DNA of 55,213 bases from positions 1 to 55,213 of the forward strand of contig JAHEDX010000019.1 of the NCBI GenBank assembly GCA_024641005.1. Direction: 5' to 3'. The position numbers and the translations under genes are program-made. The first letter of the stretch is position 1, and each line of letters starts with the position of its first letter. The notes under the pieces are model-generated. The model saw only the letters and a program-made list of their open reading frames with translations. It ran no database searches and had not been told where the DNA came from. Positions 27,089-36,369 of the stretch are shown here, in pieces. This stretch comes from Acidimicrobiaceae bacterium. Its GTDB lineage: Bacteria > Actinomycetota > Acidimicrobiia > Acidimicrobiales > Ilumatobacteraceae.

Positions 27089-27676
27089 TCAGACGTGAAT
27101 GGCGAAGGTGTCCGGAGCGACCGTGACGGTGAGCATCCGAACCGGCCCGATGAATGCGCCATCGATCCAGAGTCGCTGCGACCGCTCGAAGTGCCACGTC
27201 CCTTCCGTCGCCGAACGGATGCGGATGGCCGGATGCGGAACATGTGTCCCCTGGGGGAGCCTCCGCCTCGCCTTGAGCCGATCACGTATCGACATCGTCG
27301 GCGCGACCTCGACGATGTCGAGGCGACCGTCGTTGGGGTGCGCCCTCGGCGCGATGTTCCACTCCCCCAGATGATCCACGTTCGCCACCACCACGATGCC
27401 GCCCGTCCACCACGACCTTCGTACGAGGATGTGTGCCACCGACAGGTACCGGACGCCGTCGGCCTCGACCTGCACCGAATCCATCGGCAGGCGCTGCACC
27501 GGGTCTCGGTCAGCGGGCGACCCGACCGAACGGAAGACATCGCCGCCAGAGACCCCCAAGGGATCGGGCCGGCCAGAGGCGACCAGTGCGGCAAGCGCAC
27601 GATCCGACTCGGCGACCACCAACCGATCGGGACGCGGAACGCTGCATCCCCATTCCTCGCCCTTGCGGATCGTCAC
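27089..27676 (-). CDS. Orphan diacylglycerol/sphingosine kinase-like C-terminal domain protein
   Basis: A protein of 195 residues. The segment NIAPRAHPNDGRLDIVEV, then RRRLPQGTHVPHPAI and LWIDGAFIG, matches the C-terminal beta-sandwich domain of YegS-type lipid kinases (in those proteins: APDAHPDDG, RGTHVRHP and a DG pair). The N-terminal catalytic domain with its GGDGT motif is absent; instead there are about 80 unrelated residues. The protein is therefore unlikely to be a kinase by itself. The GTG start at 27676 overlaps the helY stop in a GTGA overlap, so the two are translated together. What a lipid-kinase beta domain does beside an RNA helicase is unknown. Confidence 0.68.
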   Translation of the reverse strand: MTIRKGEEWGCSVPRPDRLVVAESDRALAALVASGRPDPLGVSGGDVFRSVGSPADRDPVQRLPMDSVQVEADGVRYLSVAHILVRRSWWTGGIVVVANVDHLGEWNIAPRAHPNDGRLDIVEVAPTMSIRDRLKARRRLPQGTHVPHPAIRIRSATEGTWHFERSQRLWIDGAFIGPVRMLTVTVAPDTFAIHV

Positions 27677-30297
27677 GACGGCTCGATCGCGGACGAATCG
27701 GCCACGACCCCCCGGAAGGCCGCATCGGCGGCACGGCGGGCGGTGGATCGGGTGGACGGATCCGGTGCGACGTTCCCGATCTGTCCGAGCACGTCGATCA
27801 GCTGCTTCACGGTACGCACGAAGTCGCCACCGGTCAGCTCCTCATCGGCGACGACCTCGGCAAATCCTTCGCCCGCCACCCACGCATATGCGACCGAATA
27901 GAACGTCGGCTCGGGCGGCCGGTGTTCACTCAGACCGTTCTGAGCCTCGAGCACTCGCAACTCGACACTGAGCCGCTCGATCCTCTTCCATCTGTCGAAC
28001 GCGTCGGGTGACGAGAACCACGGCGCCGGTGGATCCTCGGGTGAACGATGTTCGTAGACGAACGACGACACGAGCCCAGCCATCGTCGGGGCGTCGATGC
28101 CATCGAGCAGCCCCAGCCGGATCGACTCCGCGATCAACAGGTCGCTCTCGTGGAACACCCTGGCGAGCATCTCGCCGCGCTCGGTGAGACACCACCGGTT
28201 CAGGTCGACGTGGCCACGCTGTGACAGCACGGCGAGCACCCCGTCGAACTCGCGCGCCAACGATGCGTTTCGATGCAGCACTTTCGCCTCGAGCTCGACG
28301 ATCTCCCTGCGCAGCCGATCGGCCTGAGCGGCGGCGCGCAGCCTTGCCTTGAGGTCGGGATCGAACTCGACCGGATGCACGCCTGCTCCCGGGCGCGGCC
28401 CACCGGTTCGGCGCCCGGGATCCGGGGGTCGGGGCGCCAGCTTGGCCGATCGGACCCTGCGTCCCACCTCAGCTCGATAATCCTTGCGGTTCGGTGAATA
28501 GGTGCCAGGCAGCACCACGCTGCCGATCTGTTGTGGTGGAACCGGAAAGTCGTCTGCGACCAACTGCACGGCGTGCCCACTCGGCGTGATCGTCGTCAGC
28601 TTGAGCCCCCCCTTACGGTGAGCCGTCGCCACGACCGCCACCGGGCCGTGATACTTGCCCTTCGAGACGTGGATCACCGACCCGGGGCGCAGGCCCGACA
28701 TGGCCATCTCCGTCGGGTCGTCCCTGCCTCTCTGCCCGCTCACACCGTCCATCGCACTGCGATAATCAGCGATGTCTCCGAACGGGCTCGTCGCTTCCTC
28801 GTCCAATCCGACGAGCCGCTCGCGTTGACGCTGCAGGCGCCGCTCGATGCGCACGACGTCACGGTCCGACTGGAACTGGGCGAACGACAACGAGAGCAGC
28901 TGACGCGCGGTCTGGGCGTCGTAGGTGAGCACCAGGTTGGCGGCCATGTTGTAGGTCGGTCGGAACGCCGACCGAAGATGGAAGCTGCGGCTCAACGCCA
29001 GATCGGCAACCTGTTCGAACCGAACGAACGGACTCCACAACACGACTGCGCTGCCGAGTTCGTCGATGCCGCGACGACCTGCCCGTCCGGTGAGCTGCGT
29101 GTACTGGCCGGGCGACAACGCCTCGTGATGTTCACCCGTGAACTTGGTGAGCTTCTCGATCACGACGCTGCGAGCCGGCATGTTCACACCCACCGCCAAG
29201 GTCTCGGTCGCAAACACCACCTTGATCAGGCCTTCGATGAAGCAGGCTTCGACGACTTCCTTGAACGGGGGGACCATACCTGCGTGGTGGGCAGCAACGC
29301 CGGCCTCGAGCTGGACCGCGAACTGTTGGTAACCCAGCACGTCCAGATCTGCATTCAACAGGCCGTCGAGACGTCGGCCGAGGATCTCCCGAATCCGCTC
29401 GCGCTCACCCTCGTCGGTGAATCGAACCCCTGACGCGGCACAGTTGCGCGCCGCTTCGTCACACTGCGCCCTGCTGAAGATGAAGAAGATCGTCGGCAGC
29501 AATCCTCGATCTCGCAAGACCTCGACCACTTCGAGCCGGCCGGGCGTCGCCAGCTTGCGCTGCCCGCCACCGTGCAGTCCGCGCTCGTGATTGCGACCGC
29601 GACCAGGCCGGACCCCGCTCGCGTCCAGCCTCGCGGCCTCGGGGTTGGGACGGCCGTCGACCACGGTGGGCAACATCCGGAGCCGATCGTTCGTACGATC
29701 AGCGACGAAGTACAGGTTGTCGAGCCGAACCGGACGACGCGATTCGACGATCGCGCTGGTCGGGCCACGAACCGTCTCGATCCAGTCGGCGAGCTCCTGG
29801 GCATTGCTCACGGTCGCCGACAGGCACACCAATCGCACATGCCGCGGCAGATGGATGATCACCTCCTCCCAGACCGGTCCGCGGTAGGCATCCTGGAGGA
29901 AGTGCACCTCATCGAGCACCACCACGGCGAGGTCGAGCAGGTCGCGTCCGCCATAGATCATGTTGCGCAGGACCTCGGTGGTCATCACCACGATCGGAGC
30001 CTCGCCGTTGATCGAGTTGTCGCCGGTGAGCAGGCCTACCTGTGCATCGCCATGCACAGCGACGAGGTCGCGATACTTCTGATTCGACAATGCCTTGATC
30101 GGAGCGGTGTAGAAGGCTCGACGACCGTCGCGCAACGCGGTCTCGACGCCGTATTCGGCAACGACCGTCTTGCCGCTACCGGTCGGGGCGGCCACGATCA
30201 CGTGCCGCCCGGCGTCGAGCGCGTCGAGCGACGCGATCTGGAAGGCGTCGAGTTCGAACGTGTAGCGAGCGAGAATTGCGTCGCGGTCGGGCCGCAC
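27673..30297 (-). CDS. helY: Ski2-like DEAD/DEAH-box RNA helicase (HelY-like)
   Basis: A protein of about 874 residues. Superfamily 2 helicase motifs are in order: I (APTGSGKT), Ia and Ib, II (DEVH), III (SATV), the central AHHAGMVPP, and VI (QLTGRAGRRG). The C-terminal region resembles the Ski2/Mtr4 winged-helix and ratchet domains, with HRKGGLKLTTITPSGHAVQ in the beta-barrel-like insert. It matches mycobacterial HelY, which lies beside tatA and tatC, as here. GTG 30297 is chosen because GAGACT, a degenerate leaderless -10, ends 6 nt before it; GTG 30336 is the alternative. It overlaps the next gene by 4 nt. Likely role is RNA processing or decay. Confidence 0.9.
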   Translation of the reverse strand: MRPDRDAILARYTFELDAFQIASLDALDAGRHVIVAAPTGSGKTVVAEYGVETALRDGRRAFYTAPIKALSNQKYRDLVAVHGDAQVGLLTGDNSINGEAPIVVMTTEVLRNMIYGGRDLLDLAVVVLDEVHFLQDAYRGPVWEEVIIHLPRHVRLVCLSATVSNAQELADWIETVRGPTSAIVESRRPVRLDNLYFVADRTNDRLRMLPTVVDGRPNPEAARLDASGVRPGRGRNHERGLHGGGQRKLATPGRLEVVEVLRDRGLLPTIFFIFSRAQCDEAARNCAASGVRFTDEGERERIREILGRRLDGLLNADLDVLGYQQFAVQLEAGVAAHHAGMVPPFKEVVEACFIEGLIKVVFATETLAVGVNMPARSVVIEKLTKFTGEHHEALSPGQYTQLTGRAGRRGIDELGSAVVLWSPFVRFEQVADLALSRSFHLRSAFRPTYNMAANLVLTYDAQTARQLLSLSFAQFQSDRDVVRIERRLQRQRERLVGLDEEATSPFGDIADYRSAMDGVSGQRGRDDPTEMAMSGLRPGSVIHVSKGKYHGPVAVVATAHRKGGLKLTTITPSGHAVQLVADDFPVPPQQIGSVVLPGTYSPNRKDYRAEVGRRVRSAKLAPRPPDPGRRTGGPRPGAGVHPVEFDPDLKARLRAAAQADRLRREIVELEAKVLHRNASLAREFDGVLAVLSQRGHVDLNRWCLTERGEMLARVFHESDLLIAESIRLGLLDGIDAPTMAGLVSSFVYEHRSPEDPPAPWFSSPDAFDRWKRIERLSVELRVLEAQNGLSEHRPPEPTFYSVAYAWVAGEGFAEVVADEELTGGDFVRTVKQLIDVLGQIGNVAPDPSTRSTARRAADAAFRGVVADSSAIEPS

Positions 30298-30398
30298 GTG
30301 ATCAGTCTCGCATCCCGCAGGTCGGGTTCGAAGCACCCGGTGACGTCACAGCGTTGTCGGCACGACCGGATGCGCTCGAGGTCGTGTCACCGGGTCGC

Positions 30399-31220
30399 TC
30401 AGGCCGCGGCGCGCTGTCGGTGACGTTGCACCAGCCGACCGACCAGGATCGCCAGGAAGTAGAGGATCACCATCGGCACCGAGAGCGCAAGCAGCGAGAT
30501 CGGGTCACCCGAGGGCGTGATCGCAGCGGCGACGAAGAAGATGCCCACGATCGCGTAACGCCACGATCTCAGCAGCACCTGCGGGGTGAGGACGCCGATG
30601 AGCTGGAGAAACACCAACAACACCGGGATCAAGAAACCCACCCCGAATGCCACCACCATCAGCGTGACCAAGCGAACGTACGCCTGCACCTGGAAGAGCG
30701 GATCCACGTCCTCGCCCGCCCAGCTGATCAGGAACTCGAGCGCCCGCTCGAGGGTCGTGAAGGCAATGAAGCCACCCAATGCGAACAGCGCGACCGACGA
30801 TCCCACGAAGCCGACGGCGTATCGGCGCTCGTTCTTGTGGAGCGCAGGGACGACGAACTTCCAGAGCTGCCACAACAGCACGGGGAGGGCCAGCACGATC
30901 CCGCCGTAGAACCCGATCTTCAGTCGGACGGCGAACCCTTCGATCGGATCGGGGTTGAAGAGCAACACCTTGCCGCTCTTCACGTCGAAGGACCCGCCGC
31001 AGTAGTCGGCCGGCTTGCGGCTGCACAGCTTGCGGTACGGCTCGAGCAGCCATCCCATGACCAGGTCGTAGAACGCGATCACGAGAATCGCCCCCAGCGT
31101 TACGGCGAGCCCACTGCGGATGATCCGCATCCGGAGTTCGGCGAGGTGCTCCATCAGGCTCATCTGCCCGTCGGTGGCGGCCGGTTCGGATTTGGAACGT
31201 CTGAACGAGAACCGGCTCAC
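30399..31220 (-). CDS. tatC: Twin-arginine translocase subunit TatC
   Basis: A protein of 273 residues with six predicted membrane segments. Family marks are MSLMEHLAELRMRI at the N-terminus, the FYDLVMGWLLEPY turn, PVLLWQLWKFVVPALHKNERR before TM3, and ITPSGDPISLLALSVPM near TM5. It recognises RR signal peptides with TatB and moves folded proteins across the membrane. A 15-residue extracytoplasmic insertion with two Cys (CSRKPADYCGG) is typical of actinobacteria. GTG 31220 overlaps the tatB stop by 4 nt. Confidence 0.95.
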   Translation of the reverse strand: MSRFSFRRSKSEPAATDGQMSLMEHLAELRMRIIRSGLAVTLGAILVIAFYDLVMGWLLEPYRKLCSRKPADYCGGSFDVKSGKVLLFNPDPIEGFAVRLKIGFYGGIVLALPVLLWQLWKFVVPALHKNERRYAVGFVGSSVALFALGGFIAFTTLERALEFLISWAGEDVDPLFQVQAYVRLVTLMVVAFGVGFLIPVLLVFLQLIGVLTPQVLLRSWRYAIVGIFFVAAAITPSGDPISLLALSVPMVILYFLAILVGRLVQRHRQRAAA

Positions 31221-31945
31221 GCTGTGGGCTCCGCGGCGTCGGCCCCCGACTCGGTGGCCGATCCGGGGCCGGCATCCGCCGACGGCCCGTCATCGACGTT
31301 CGAGACCGACTCGGTGTCGCTGCCGGCAGATTCGGAGGGGGCGTCGTCGAACGGCGGTCTGTGGGGAGGCGCAGCGCTCGACACCGAGCCGCTCCCGAAC
31401 GGTTGTGGGCGCGGCTTCGGCTCGTGCGTAGCGCCATCTGATTCAGCGGATTGCGACGCGAGCGAGGGGTGTGCGCGTCGCGGTGCCGGATTCGAGATGA
31501 TGACGCTCGAGAACGGCTCTTGGACTGCCGGCGACACGTCCTCGACCGGCTCGCCGTCGACCGTTTCGGCATTCTGCTCGACTTGCGGATCGTTCACCGG
31601 ATCCGCATCTGCGACCTCTTCCCCGAACGGCAGATCCTCGGTCGGGATTGCCGCGGGGTCGGCGGCTGCGAGCATCTCGGCTGATTTCGGCTTTTCGTCC
31701 CGCTCACCATTCTGCAGCTGGGTGAAATCGGCAGAGTCTCGAATGATGTTGGCCGTGTCCCGCAACTCCCTGAGCGGCTCCTCGACCGCCGCACGGAACT
31801 CGGACTGGAAGCCGGTCGACATCTTCTTCAGCTCGGCGTAGAACTGGCCTGCCTTGCGCATCGCATCAGGAAGCTTCTCGGGACCGAGCACCACGAGCGC
31901 GAGCAGCAGGATGATGATCAGCTCGCCGCCCTGAAGGTTGAACAC
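31217..31945 (-). CDS. tatB: Twin-arginine translocase subunit TatB/TatA family
   Basis: A protein of 242 residues. A short N-terminal membrane helix (IIILLLALVVLGPEKLP) carries the GPEKLP hinge of TatB, then the amphipathic helix (MRKAGQFYAELKKMSTGFQ). The remaining 180 or so residues are acidic and Pro/Ser-rich, probably disordered. Length and GPEKLP favour TatB over TatA. The GTG at 31945 follows TAGACT by 6 nt; no other Tat gene is in the window, so a separate TatA may be encoded elsewhere. Coupled to tatC by GTGA overlap. Confidence 0.9.
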   Translation of the reverse strand: MFNLQGGELIIILLLALVVLGPEKLPDAMRKAGQFYAELKKMSTGFQSEFRAAVEEPLRELRDTANIIRDSADFTQLQNGERDEKPKSAEMLAAADPAAIPTEDLPFGEEVADADPVNDPQVEQNAETVDGEPVEDVSPAVQEPFSSVIISNPAPRRAHPSLASQSAESDGATHEPKPRPQPFGSGSVSSAAPPHRPPFDDAPSESAGSDTESVSNVDDGPSADAGPGSATESGADAAEPTA

Positions 31946-31951
31946 GGAGGC

Positions 31952-31957
31952 AGTCTA
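31952..31957 (-). promoter_or_regulatory. Leaderless -10 for tatB-tatC
   Basis: TAGACT on the minus strand, 6 nt before the GTG at 31945. Confidence 0.5.
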
Positions 31958-32048
31958 GGAGTCGCAGGCGCCCTGGCACCGTGCCCGCCGGCGACATCTC
32001 GGGGACGTGCGTGCGGATCGACCGGTCGACCTGCCAAGATTGCCCGGC

Positions 32049-32783
32049 GTGCAACAGAGACTTCCCTCCCTGCTCGACACCCCGATCATGTTCGCTCATC
32101 GCGGCGCTCGTGCACACGCGCCCGAGAACACGATCCCTGCCTTCGAGCTGGCCCTGCGGTTGGGTTCGACCGGGCTCGAGAGCGATGTCTGGCTGACTGC
32201 CGACGGCGTGCCTGTTCTCGACCATGACGGGCTGGTGCGTTCGAATCGGTTCAAGAAGATCCCGATCGACCGGTTCCGACGCGATCAGCTTCCCGAGCAC
32301 ATACCCACCCTGGCCGAACTCTTCGAGGCGTGCGGTACGAGCTATCACCTCTCACTCGACCTGAAGGGCCACGACACGGGCGCTGCGGTCATCGACACCG
32401 TACGGGCGCACGCTCCCGACCTGATGAACCGCCTGTGGCTGTGCCACTACGACCTCGAACAGCTGTGCACACTGCGCCCCCTCGATGCCGACGTCAAGCT
32501 CGTCGACTCGACCAGGCTGCAACGCCTCGACGGTGGCCCCGAACGGCGAGCGGCACGGCTGGCCGACGAAGGGGTCGACGGCGTCAACCTGCACCAGCAG
32601 GACTGGAACGGCGGTCTCGTAGCGTTGTTCCACCGCTTCGGCCGCACCGCGTTCTCGTGGGATCTACAGCTCGACCACCGTCTCCAGCAGGCGTACCGGA
32701 TGGGGATCGACGGCGTGTACAGCGATCATGTCGACCGGATGGTCGACAGGTTCACGTCAGAGATCGGCGCAATTCATCGGTGA
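32049..32783 (+). CDS. Glycerophosphodiester phosphodiesterase family protein
   Basis: A protein of 244 residues. GDPD signature residues are present in FAHRGARAHAPENT (HR and the metal Glu), then LESDVWLTADGVPVLDHDG, and SLDLKG. The end of the barrel has GIDGVYSDHVD. It hydrolyses glycerophosphodiesters to glycerol 3-phosphate and an alcohol. There is no signal peptide, so it is cytoplasmic. GTG 32049 is preferred over ATG and GTG codons further upstream because a degenerate -10 (CAAGAT) ends 8 nt before it and homology starts at RLPSLLDTPIMF. It is convergent with lepB. Confidence 0.85.
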   Translation: MQQRLPSLLDTPIMFAHRGARAHAPENTIPAFELALRLGSTGLESDVWLTADGVPVLDHDGLVRSNRFKKIPIDRFRRDQLPEHIPTLAELFEACGTSYHLSLDLKGHDTGAAVIDTVRAHAPDLMNRLWLCHYDLEQLCTLRPLDADVKLVDSTRLQRLDGGPERRAARLADEGVDGVNLHQQDWNGGLVALFHRFGRTAFSWDLQLDHRLQQAYRMGIDGVYSDHVDRMVDRFTSEIGAIHR

Positions 32784-32803
32784 GCGGGCCGCCCGGCCGA
32801 AGC

Positions 32804-33463
32804 TCAGAGCCACTGCCAGTCACTCTTGGGCCAGAACACCACGAAGGCCCGGCCGACGAGATCATCGAACGGAATCGTGCCGAGGGCGCGGCTGTCGTGA
32901 GACCCAGGCCGGTTGTCACCCATCACGAACACGTGGTCATCTGGGATGACCATCGGCGCGATCGCTTGGCCGCAGCGCCCCGGAGTGACCACGGTGGGGT
33001 CGAGATAGGGCTCTTGCAGCACCAGGCCGTTGATGCGAACGACACAGTTCTCCATCTCGATCTCATCGCCCGGTAGGGCGATGACTCGTTTGATGAGATC
33101 CCGTTCGCTCACGCCGGTCAACTCGTGCAACACGACGACGTCACCACGGTTCGGATCGTGCAACCGATACGACATCTTGTTGACGAACACTCGGTCGCCT
33201 GGCTCGAGTGTCGACTCCATCGACTGACCTTCGACGATGAAATGCGCCAGCAGGAACGAACGCACCAGGATCGCGACCAGCAGCGCCACGCCGACGACCA
33301 CGACCCAGTCGAAGAACGCCCTGGCGCCTGGCGACAGCCCGGCGCGAGCGGACTGCTCTGCGTCGGATTCGGGCACTCGGGGCTGCATGACCTGGGTGCC
33401 GGTCATGGCATCGGGCCCATCGTCAGAGTCACCGTCGGTTCGGGGATGGGAGATGTCGGCCAC
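32804..33463 (-). CDS. lepB: Signal peptidase I
   Basis: A protein of about 219 residues. Numbering from the alternative GTG at 33472: the membrane anchor is about 55-72 (FFDWVVVVGVALLVAIL), the catalytic Ser84 lies in GQSMESTL, Lys128 in LIKRVIALPGD, and the box E motif is MGDNRPGSHDSR. It removes Sec and Tat signal peptides at the outer face of the membrane. The GTG at 33463 is chosen because TACCGT ends 9 nt before it, while the GTG at 33472 lies too close to that element. The N-terminal cytoplasmic tail is acidic and Ser-rich. It lies just downstream of pafA on the same strand but, with its own -10 element, can be transcribed separately. Confidence 0.93.
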   Translation of the reverse strand: MADISHPRTDGDSDDGPDAMTGTQVMQPRVPESDAEQSARAGLSPGARAFFDWVVVVGVALLVAILVRSFLLAHFIVEGQSMESTLEPGDRVFVNKMSYRLHDPNRGDVVVLHELTGVSERDLIKRVIALPGDEIEMENCVVRINGLVLQEPYLDPTVVTPGRCGQAIAPMVIPDDHVFVMGDNRPGSHDSRALGTIPFDDLVGRAFVVFWPKSDWQWL

Positions 33464-33472
33464 GCTCGCCAC

Positions 33473-33478
33473 ACGGTA
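33473..33478 (-). promoter_or_regulatory. Near-leaderless -10 for lepB
   Basis: TACCGT on the minus strand, 9 nt before the GTG at 33463. Confidence 0.45.
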
Positions 33479-33520
33479 TCCGACAAACGGGAGGTCCCGG
33501 CGTCACGTCCGGGACATCGT

Positions 33521-34879
33521 TCACAGCGATTCGATCAGCTTCTCGACTCGTTCGTCCCGACTCTTGAACGGGTCCTTGCAGAGCACGGTGCGCTGCGCCT
33601 GATCGTTCAACTTCAGGTGCACCCAATCGACGGTGTAGTCACGGCGGCGCTCTTTGGCACGCTTGATGAACTCGCCCCGAAGCCGCGCACGCGTCGTCTG
33701 AGGTGGAGTGTCGATCGCATCATCGATGTCCTCGTCGACGCACACGCGCTCGACCAGACCGCGGTCCTGCAGCTTGAAGAACGGGCCGCGCGCCCGCGAC
33801 ACGTCGTGGTACTGCAGATCGAGCAACTGGACGCGTGCATGACCCAGCGGCAGGTCGTGACGCTCGCGAAACGCTTCGAGCAACTTGTACTTGATCACCC
33901 AGTCGACTTCGCGGTCGAGCTTGAGCGGGTCGTTCTCGAGCTGGGTCATGCAGTGCTCCCACATTTCGAGGGCGCGCTGTTCGAGCGGCGGGAACCCCTG
34001 GCTGTCCGCGTAGCGCAAGGCCCGGTCGAGGTACTCGCGCTGGATGTCGAGCGCACTCACCTCACGCCCGTTCGCGAGTCGGACGATTCGCCGACAGGTG
34101 ATGTCGTGGCTGATCTCGCGAATCGCACGGATCGGATTCTCGAGCGTCATGTCCCGCAGCACGACATTGTTGTCCTCGAGCATCCGGAGCATGCACGCCG
34201 CTGCACCGACCTTCAGGAACGTCGCGTACTCGCTCATGTTGGAGTCGCCGACGATGACATGTAGCCGGCGGTACTTCTCGGCGTCGGCGTGGGGCTCGTC
34301 GCGGGTGTTGATGATCGGGCGACTTCGTGTCGTCGCCGAACTCACCCCCTCCCAGATGTGCTCGGCCCGCTGAGCGATCGAGAACGTTGCGCCGCGAGCG
34401 GTCTGAAGCACCTTGCCCGCCCCGGCGTAGATCTGACGGCTCACGAAGAACGGGATGAGCACCTCGGCATAGTGGGTGATGTCGTCACTGCGTCGCGTCA
34501 GATAGTTCTCGTGGCATCCGTAGCTGTTGCCTGCCGAGTCGGTGTTGTTCTTGAACAGGTAGATCGTGCCGCGAATCGATTCTTCGGCAAGTCGCTCCTC
34601 GGCAGACTCGACGAGAGACTCCAGTATCCGCTCCCCCGCCTTGTCGTGCACGACGAGGTCGTAGAGCGAATCACATTCAGGCGTGGCGTACTCGGGATGC
34701 GAGCCGACGTCGAGATACAGCCGAGCGCCGTTCTGCAAGAAGACATTCGACGACCGGCCCCACGACACGACCCGCCTGAAGAGATATCGAGCCACTTCGT
34801 CCGGGCTGAGTCGCCGCTGGCCACGCAGCGTGCAGGTGACTCCGTACTCGCTCTCCAGTCCGAAGATCCGGCGCTCCAT
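33521..34879 (-). CDS. pafA: Proteasome accessory factor PafA, Pup--protein ligase
   Basis: A protein of 452 residues, normal length. It ligates the C-terminal Glu of Pup to substrate lysines using ATP. Conserved segments: [44 protein letters not shown] with catalytic Asp57, [40 protein letters not shown] and [14 protein letters not shown]. These match mycobacterial PafA closely and it lacks the Dop-specific loop. ATG 34879 follows TACCGT by 6 nt, so it is probably transcribed on its own as well as downstream of the pxp genes, whose last stop is 39 nt away. Confidence 0.97.
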   Translation of the reverse strand: MERRIFGLESEYGVTCTLRGQRRLSPDEVARYLFRRVVSWGRSSNVFLQNGARLYLDVGSHPEYATPECDSLYDLVVHDKAGERILESLVESAEERLAEESIRGTIYLFKNNTDSAGNSYGCHENYLTRRSDDITHYAEVLIPFFVSRQIYAGAGKVLQTARGATFSIAQRAEHIWEGVSSATTRSRPIINTRDEPHADAEKYRRLHVIVGDSNMSEYATFLKVGAAACMLRMLEDNNVVLRDMTLENPIRAIREISHDITCRRIVRLANGREVSALDIQREYLDRALRYADSQGFPPLEQRALEMWEHCMTQLENDPLKLDREVDWVIKYKLLEAFRERHDLPLGHARVQLLDLQYHDVSRARGPFFKLQDRGLVERVCVDEDIDDAIDTPPQTTRARLRGEFIKRAKERRRDYTVDWVHLKLNDQAQRTVLCKDPFKSRDERVEKLIESL

Positions 34880-34885
34880 GGCCGA

Positions 34886-34891
34886 ACGGTA
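34886..34891 (-). promoter_or_regulatory. Leaderless -10 for pafA
   Basis: TACCGT on the minus strand, 6 nt before the ATG at 34879. Confidence 0.5.
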
Positions 34892-34918
34892 ACAGTGCGG
34901 GGCATCTCGCGCAGGATG

Positions 34919-35761
34919 TCAACGGTGTGCGATACCAGCAAGCCCAGGCTCGGCATACAACCGGAATCGAACCGACGTGCCGGGAAGGTGCTGCGCGACC
35001 GCAGCCACATCGGCCGGGTGAACGACCGCCAGCACCGGGTATCCCCCGGTCGTGGGATGGTCGCTGAGCATCATCACCGGGTCGCCATCCGGGGGCACCT
35101 GCACGGCGCCCCGAACCAGACCCTCGCTCGGCAACTCCGCCAAGACCTTTCGACCGAGCTGCGCTCCGTTCAGCCGCACACCGACGCGGTTGGAGGTGGT
35201 GACGGTCCACGACACGGAAGCGAACACACGAGGCCACTCGTCCACGAACCAATCAGCGCGGGGCCCTGGCGTCACACGGATGATGTCGGCGACCTGAGGC
35301 AGTGGCGCAATGTCGGCGACGATCGGCTGCGTGGGCTCGCTGCCGACCTCGAGCCGGTCTCCGGGCCGACAGGCGGGCGGACCCAGCTGGGAGAGCGTGT
35401 CGCTCGATGACGAACCGAGCACGTGATCGACCTGGATGCCGCCGCGGATCGCCATGTAGTGCCATAACCTGCCGCTGCTCCCGGCGGCCACCGAACATGA
35501 CTCACCCGGCCGCAGGGACCGAGGCACCGGCTCTGCGCTCGTCGCCACCAGCACGTGGGTGAGCGCGGAGACCATGAGACCTCCACACGTCTCGATGACC
35601 GTGGCACCGGCACGATTGCCGACGAGTCGATTCAACATGCCCGCCAGATCGGGATCGACAGCCCCGCTGACGGGCACCCCGAGGTGGGCGAATCCGGGTC
35701 GTCCACCATCTTGCAGTGTCGTTGCCACACCGGGATGAACGATCTCGATCGCCCCGCTCAC
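34919..35761 (-). CDS. pxpC: 5-oxoprolinase subunit C (biotin-dependent carboxylase-like PxpC)
   Basis: A protein of 280 residues. PxpC/KipA marks: TTLQDGGRPGFAHLGVPVSG at the N-terminus, GNRAGATVIE, YMAIRGGIQVDHVLGSSSSD, and RVGVRLNG, then VPPDGDPVMMLSDHPTTGGYPV at the end. With PxpA and PxpB it forms the ATP-dependent prokaryotic 5-oxoprolinase. The GTG at 35761 overlaps the pxpB stop in a GTGA overlap. The gene order pxpA-pxpB-pxpC is complete. Confidence 0.93.
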   Translation of the reverse strand: MSGAIEIVHPGVATTLQDGGRPGFAHLGVPVSGAVDPDLAGMLNRLVGNRAGATVIETCGGLMVSALTHVLVATSAEPVPRSLRPGESCSVAAGSSGRLWHYMAIRGGIQVDHVLGSSSSDTLSQLGPPACRPGDRLEVGSEPTQPIVADIAPLPQVADIIRVTPGPRADWFVDEWPRVFASVSWTVTTSNRVGVRLNGAQLGRKVLAELPSEGLVRGAVQVPPDGDPVMMLSDHPTTGGYPVLAVVHPADVAAVAQHLPGTSVRFRLYAEPGLAGIAHR

Positions 35762-36369
35762 GTCGGCTCGAATCTCACGACGGAACCCGGACTCAACAGG
35801 GCCGGGGGCTCACGCTGCACGTCGAACAAGACCATGTCGGTACTTCCCAGCAGATGCCACCCACCTGGCGACGCCGTTGGATACACCGCGCTGTACTCGG
35901 CAGCAATGGCCACCGAGCCCGCAGGCACCCTGGTACGAGGCGTGTGGCGCCGCGGGAGCACCAGCTCGGAAGGCAGCCCCCTCAGATAGCCGAAACCGGG
36001 CGCGAAGCCACAGAACGCGACCTCGTATCGCGCTGCGGCGTGCAGCGAGACCACCTCATCGACCGTTCGACCCGTCAACGCCGCGACCTCGTCGAGGTCC
36101 GGCCCGTCGTAGCGCACAGGAACCGAGACCGTCGGCGCCGGCCCTCGATCGGCCGGGCCCATCTCGGCCACCTCGTGCAGTCGTTCGACGACGGCCGCGA
36201 GCGCCGATCGGGAGTCACAACGAATCAGCACCGTTCGAGCAGCGGGGACGACATCGATGACTCCGGCGAAGCCCAGAGAACGAACCCCTGCGCTCCATCC
36301 CGCTGGATCATCCGTCAGTCCCTCGACCAGGACCGCCGCGGCCCCCATCGGCAGCAGGCGCATCGTCAC
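35758..36369 (-). CDS. pxpB: 5-oxoprolinase subunit B
   Basis: A protein of 203 residues. PxpB/KipI family marks are RYDGPDLDEVAALTG, FCGFAPGFGYLRGLP, LPRRHTPRTRVPAGSVAIA, and SPGGWHLLGST. It is coupled at both ends: the GTG at 36369 overlaps the pxpA stop, and its own stop overlaps the pxpC start. An ATG at 36363 is an alternative start two codons in. KipI in Bacillus also inhibits sporulation kinase KinA, but the three-gene cluster argues for oxoprolinase here. Confidence 0.92.
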   Translation of the reverse strand: MTMRLLPMGAAAVLVEGLTDDPAGWSAGVRSLGFAGVIDVVPAARTVLIRCDSRSALAAVVERLHEVAEMGPADRGPAPTVSVPVRYDGPDLDEVAALTGRTVDEVVSLHAAARYEVAFCGFAPGFGYLRGLPSELVLPRRHTPRTRVPAGSVAIAAEYSAVYPTASPGGWHLLGSTDMVLFDVQREPPALLSPGSVVRFEPT

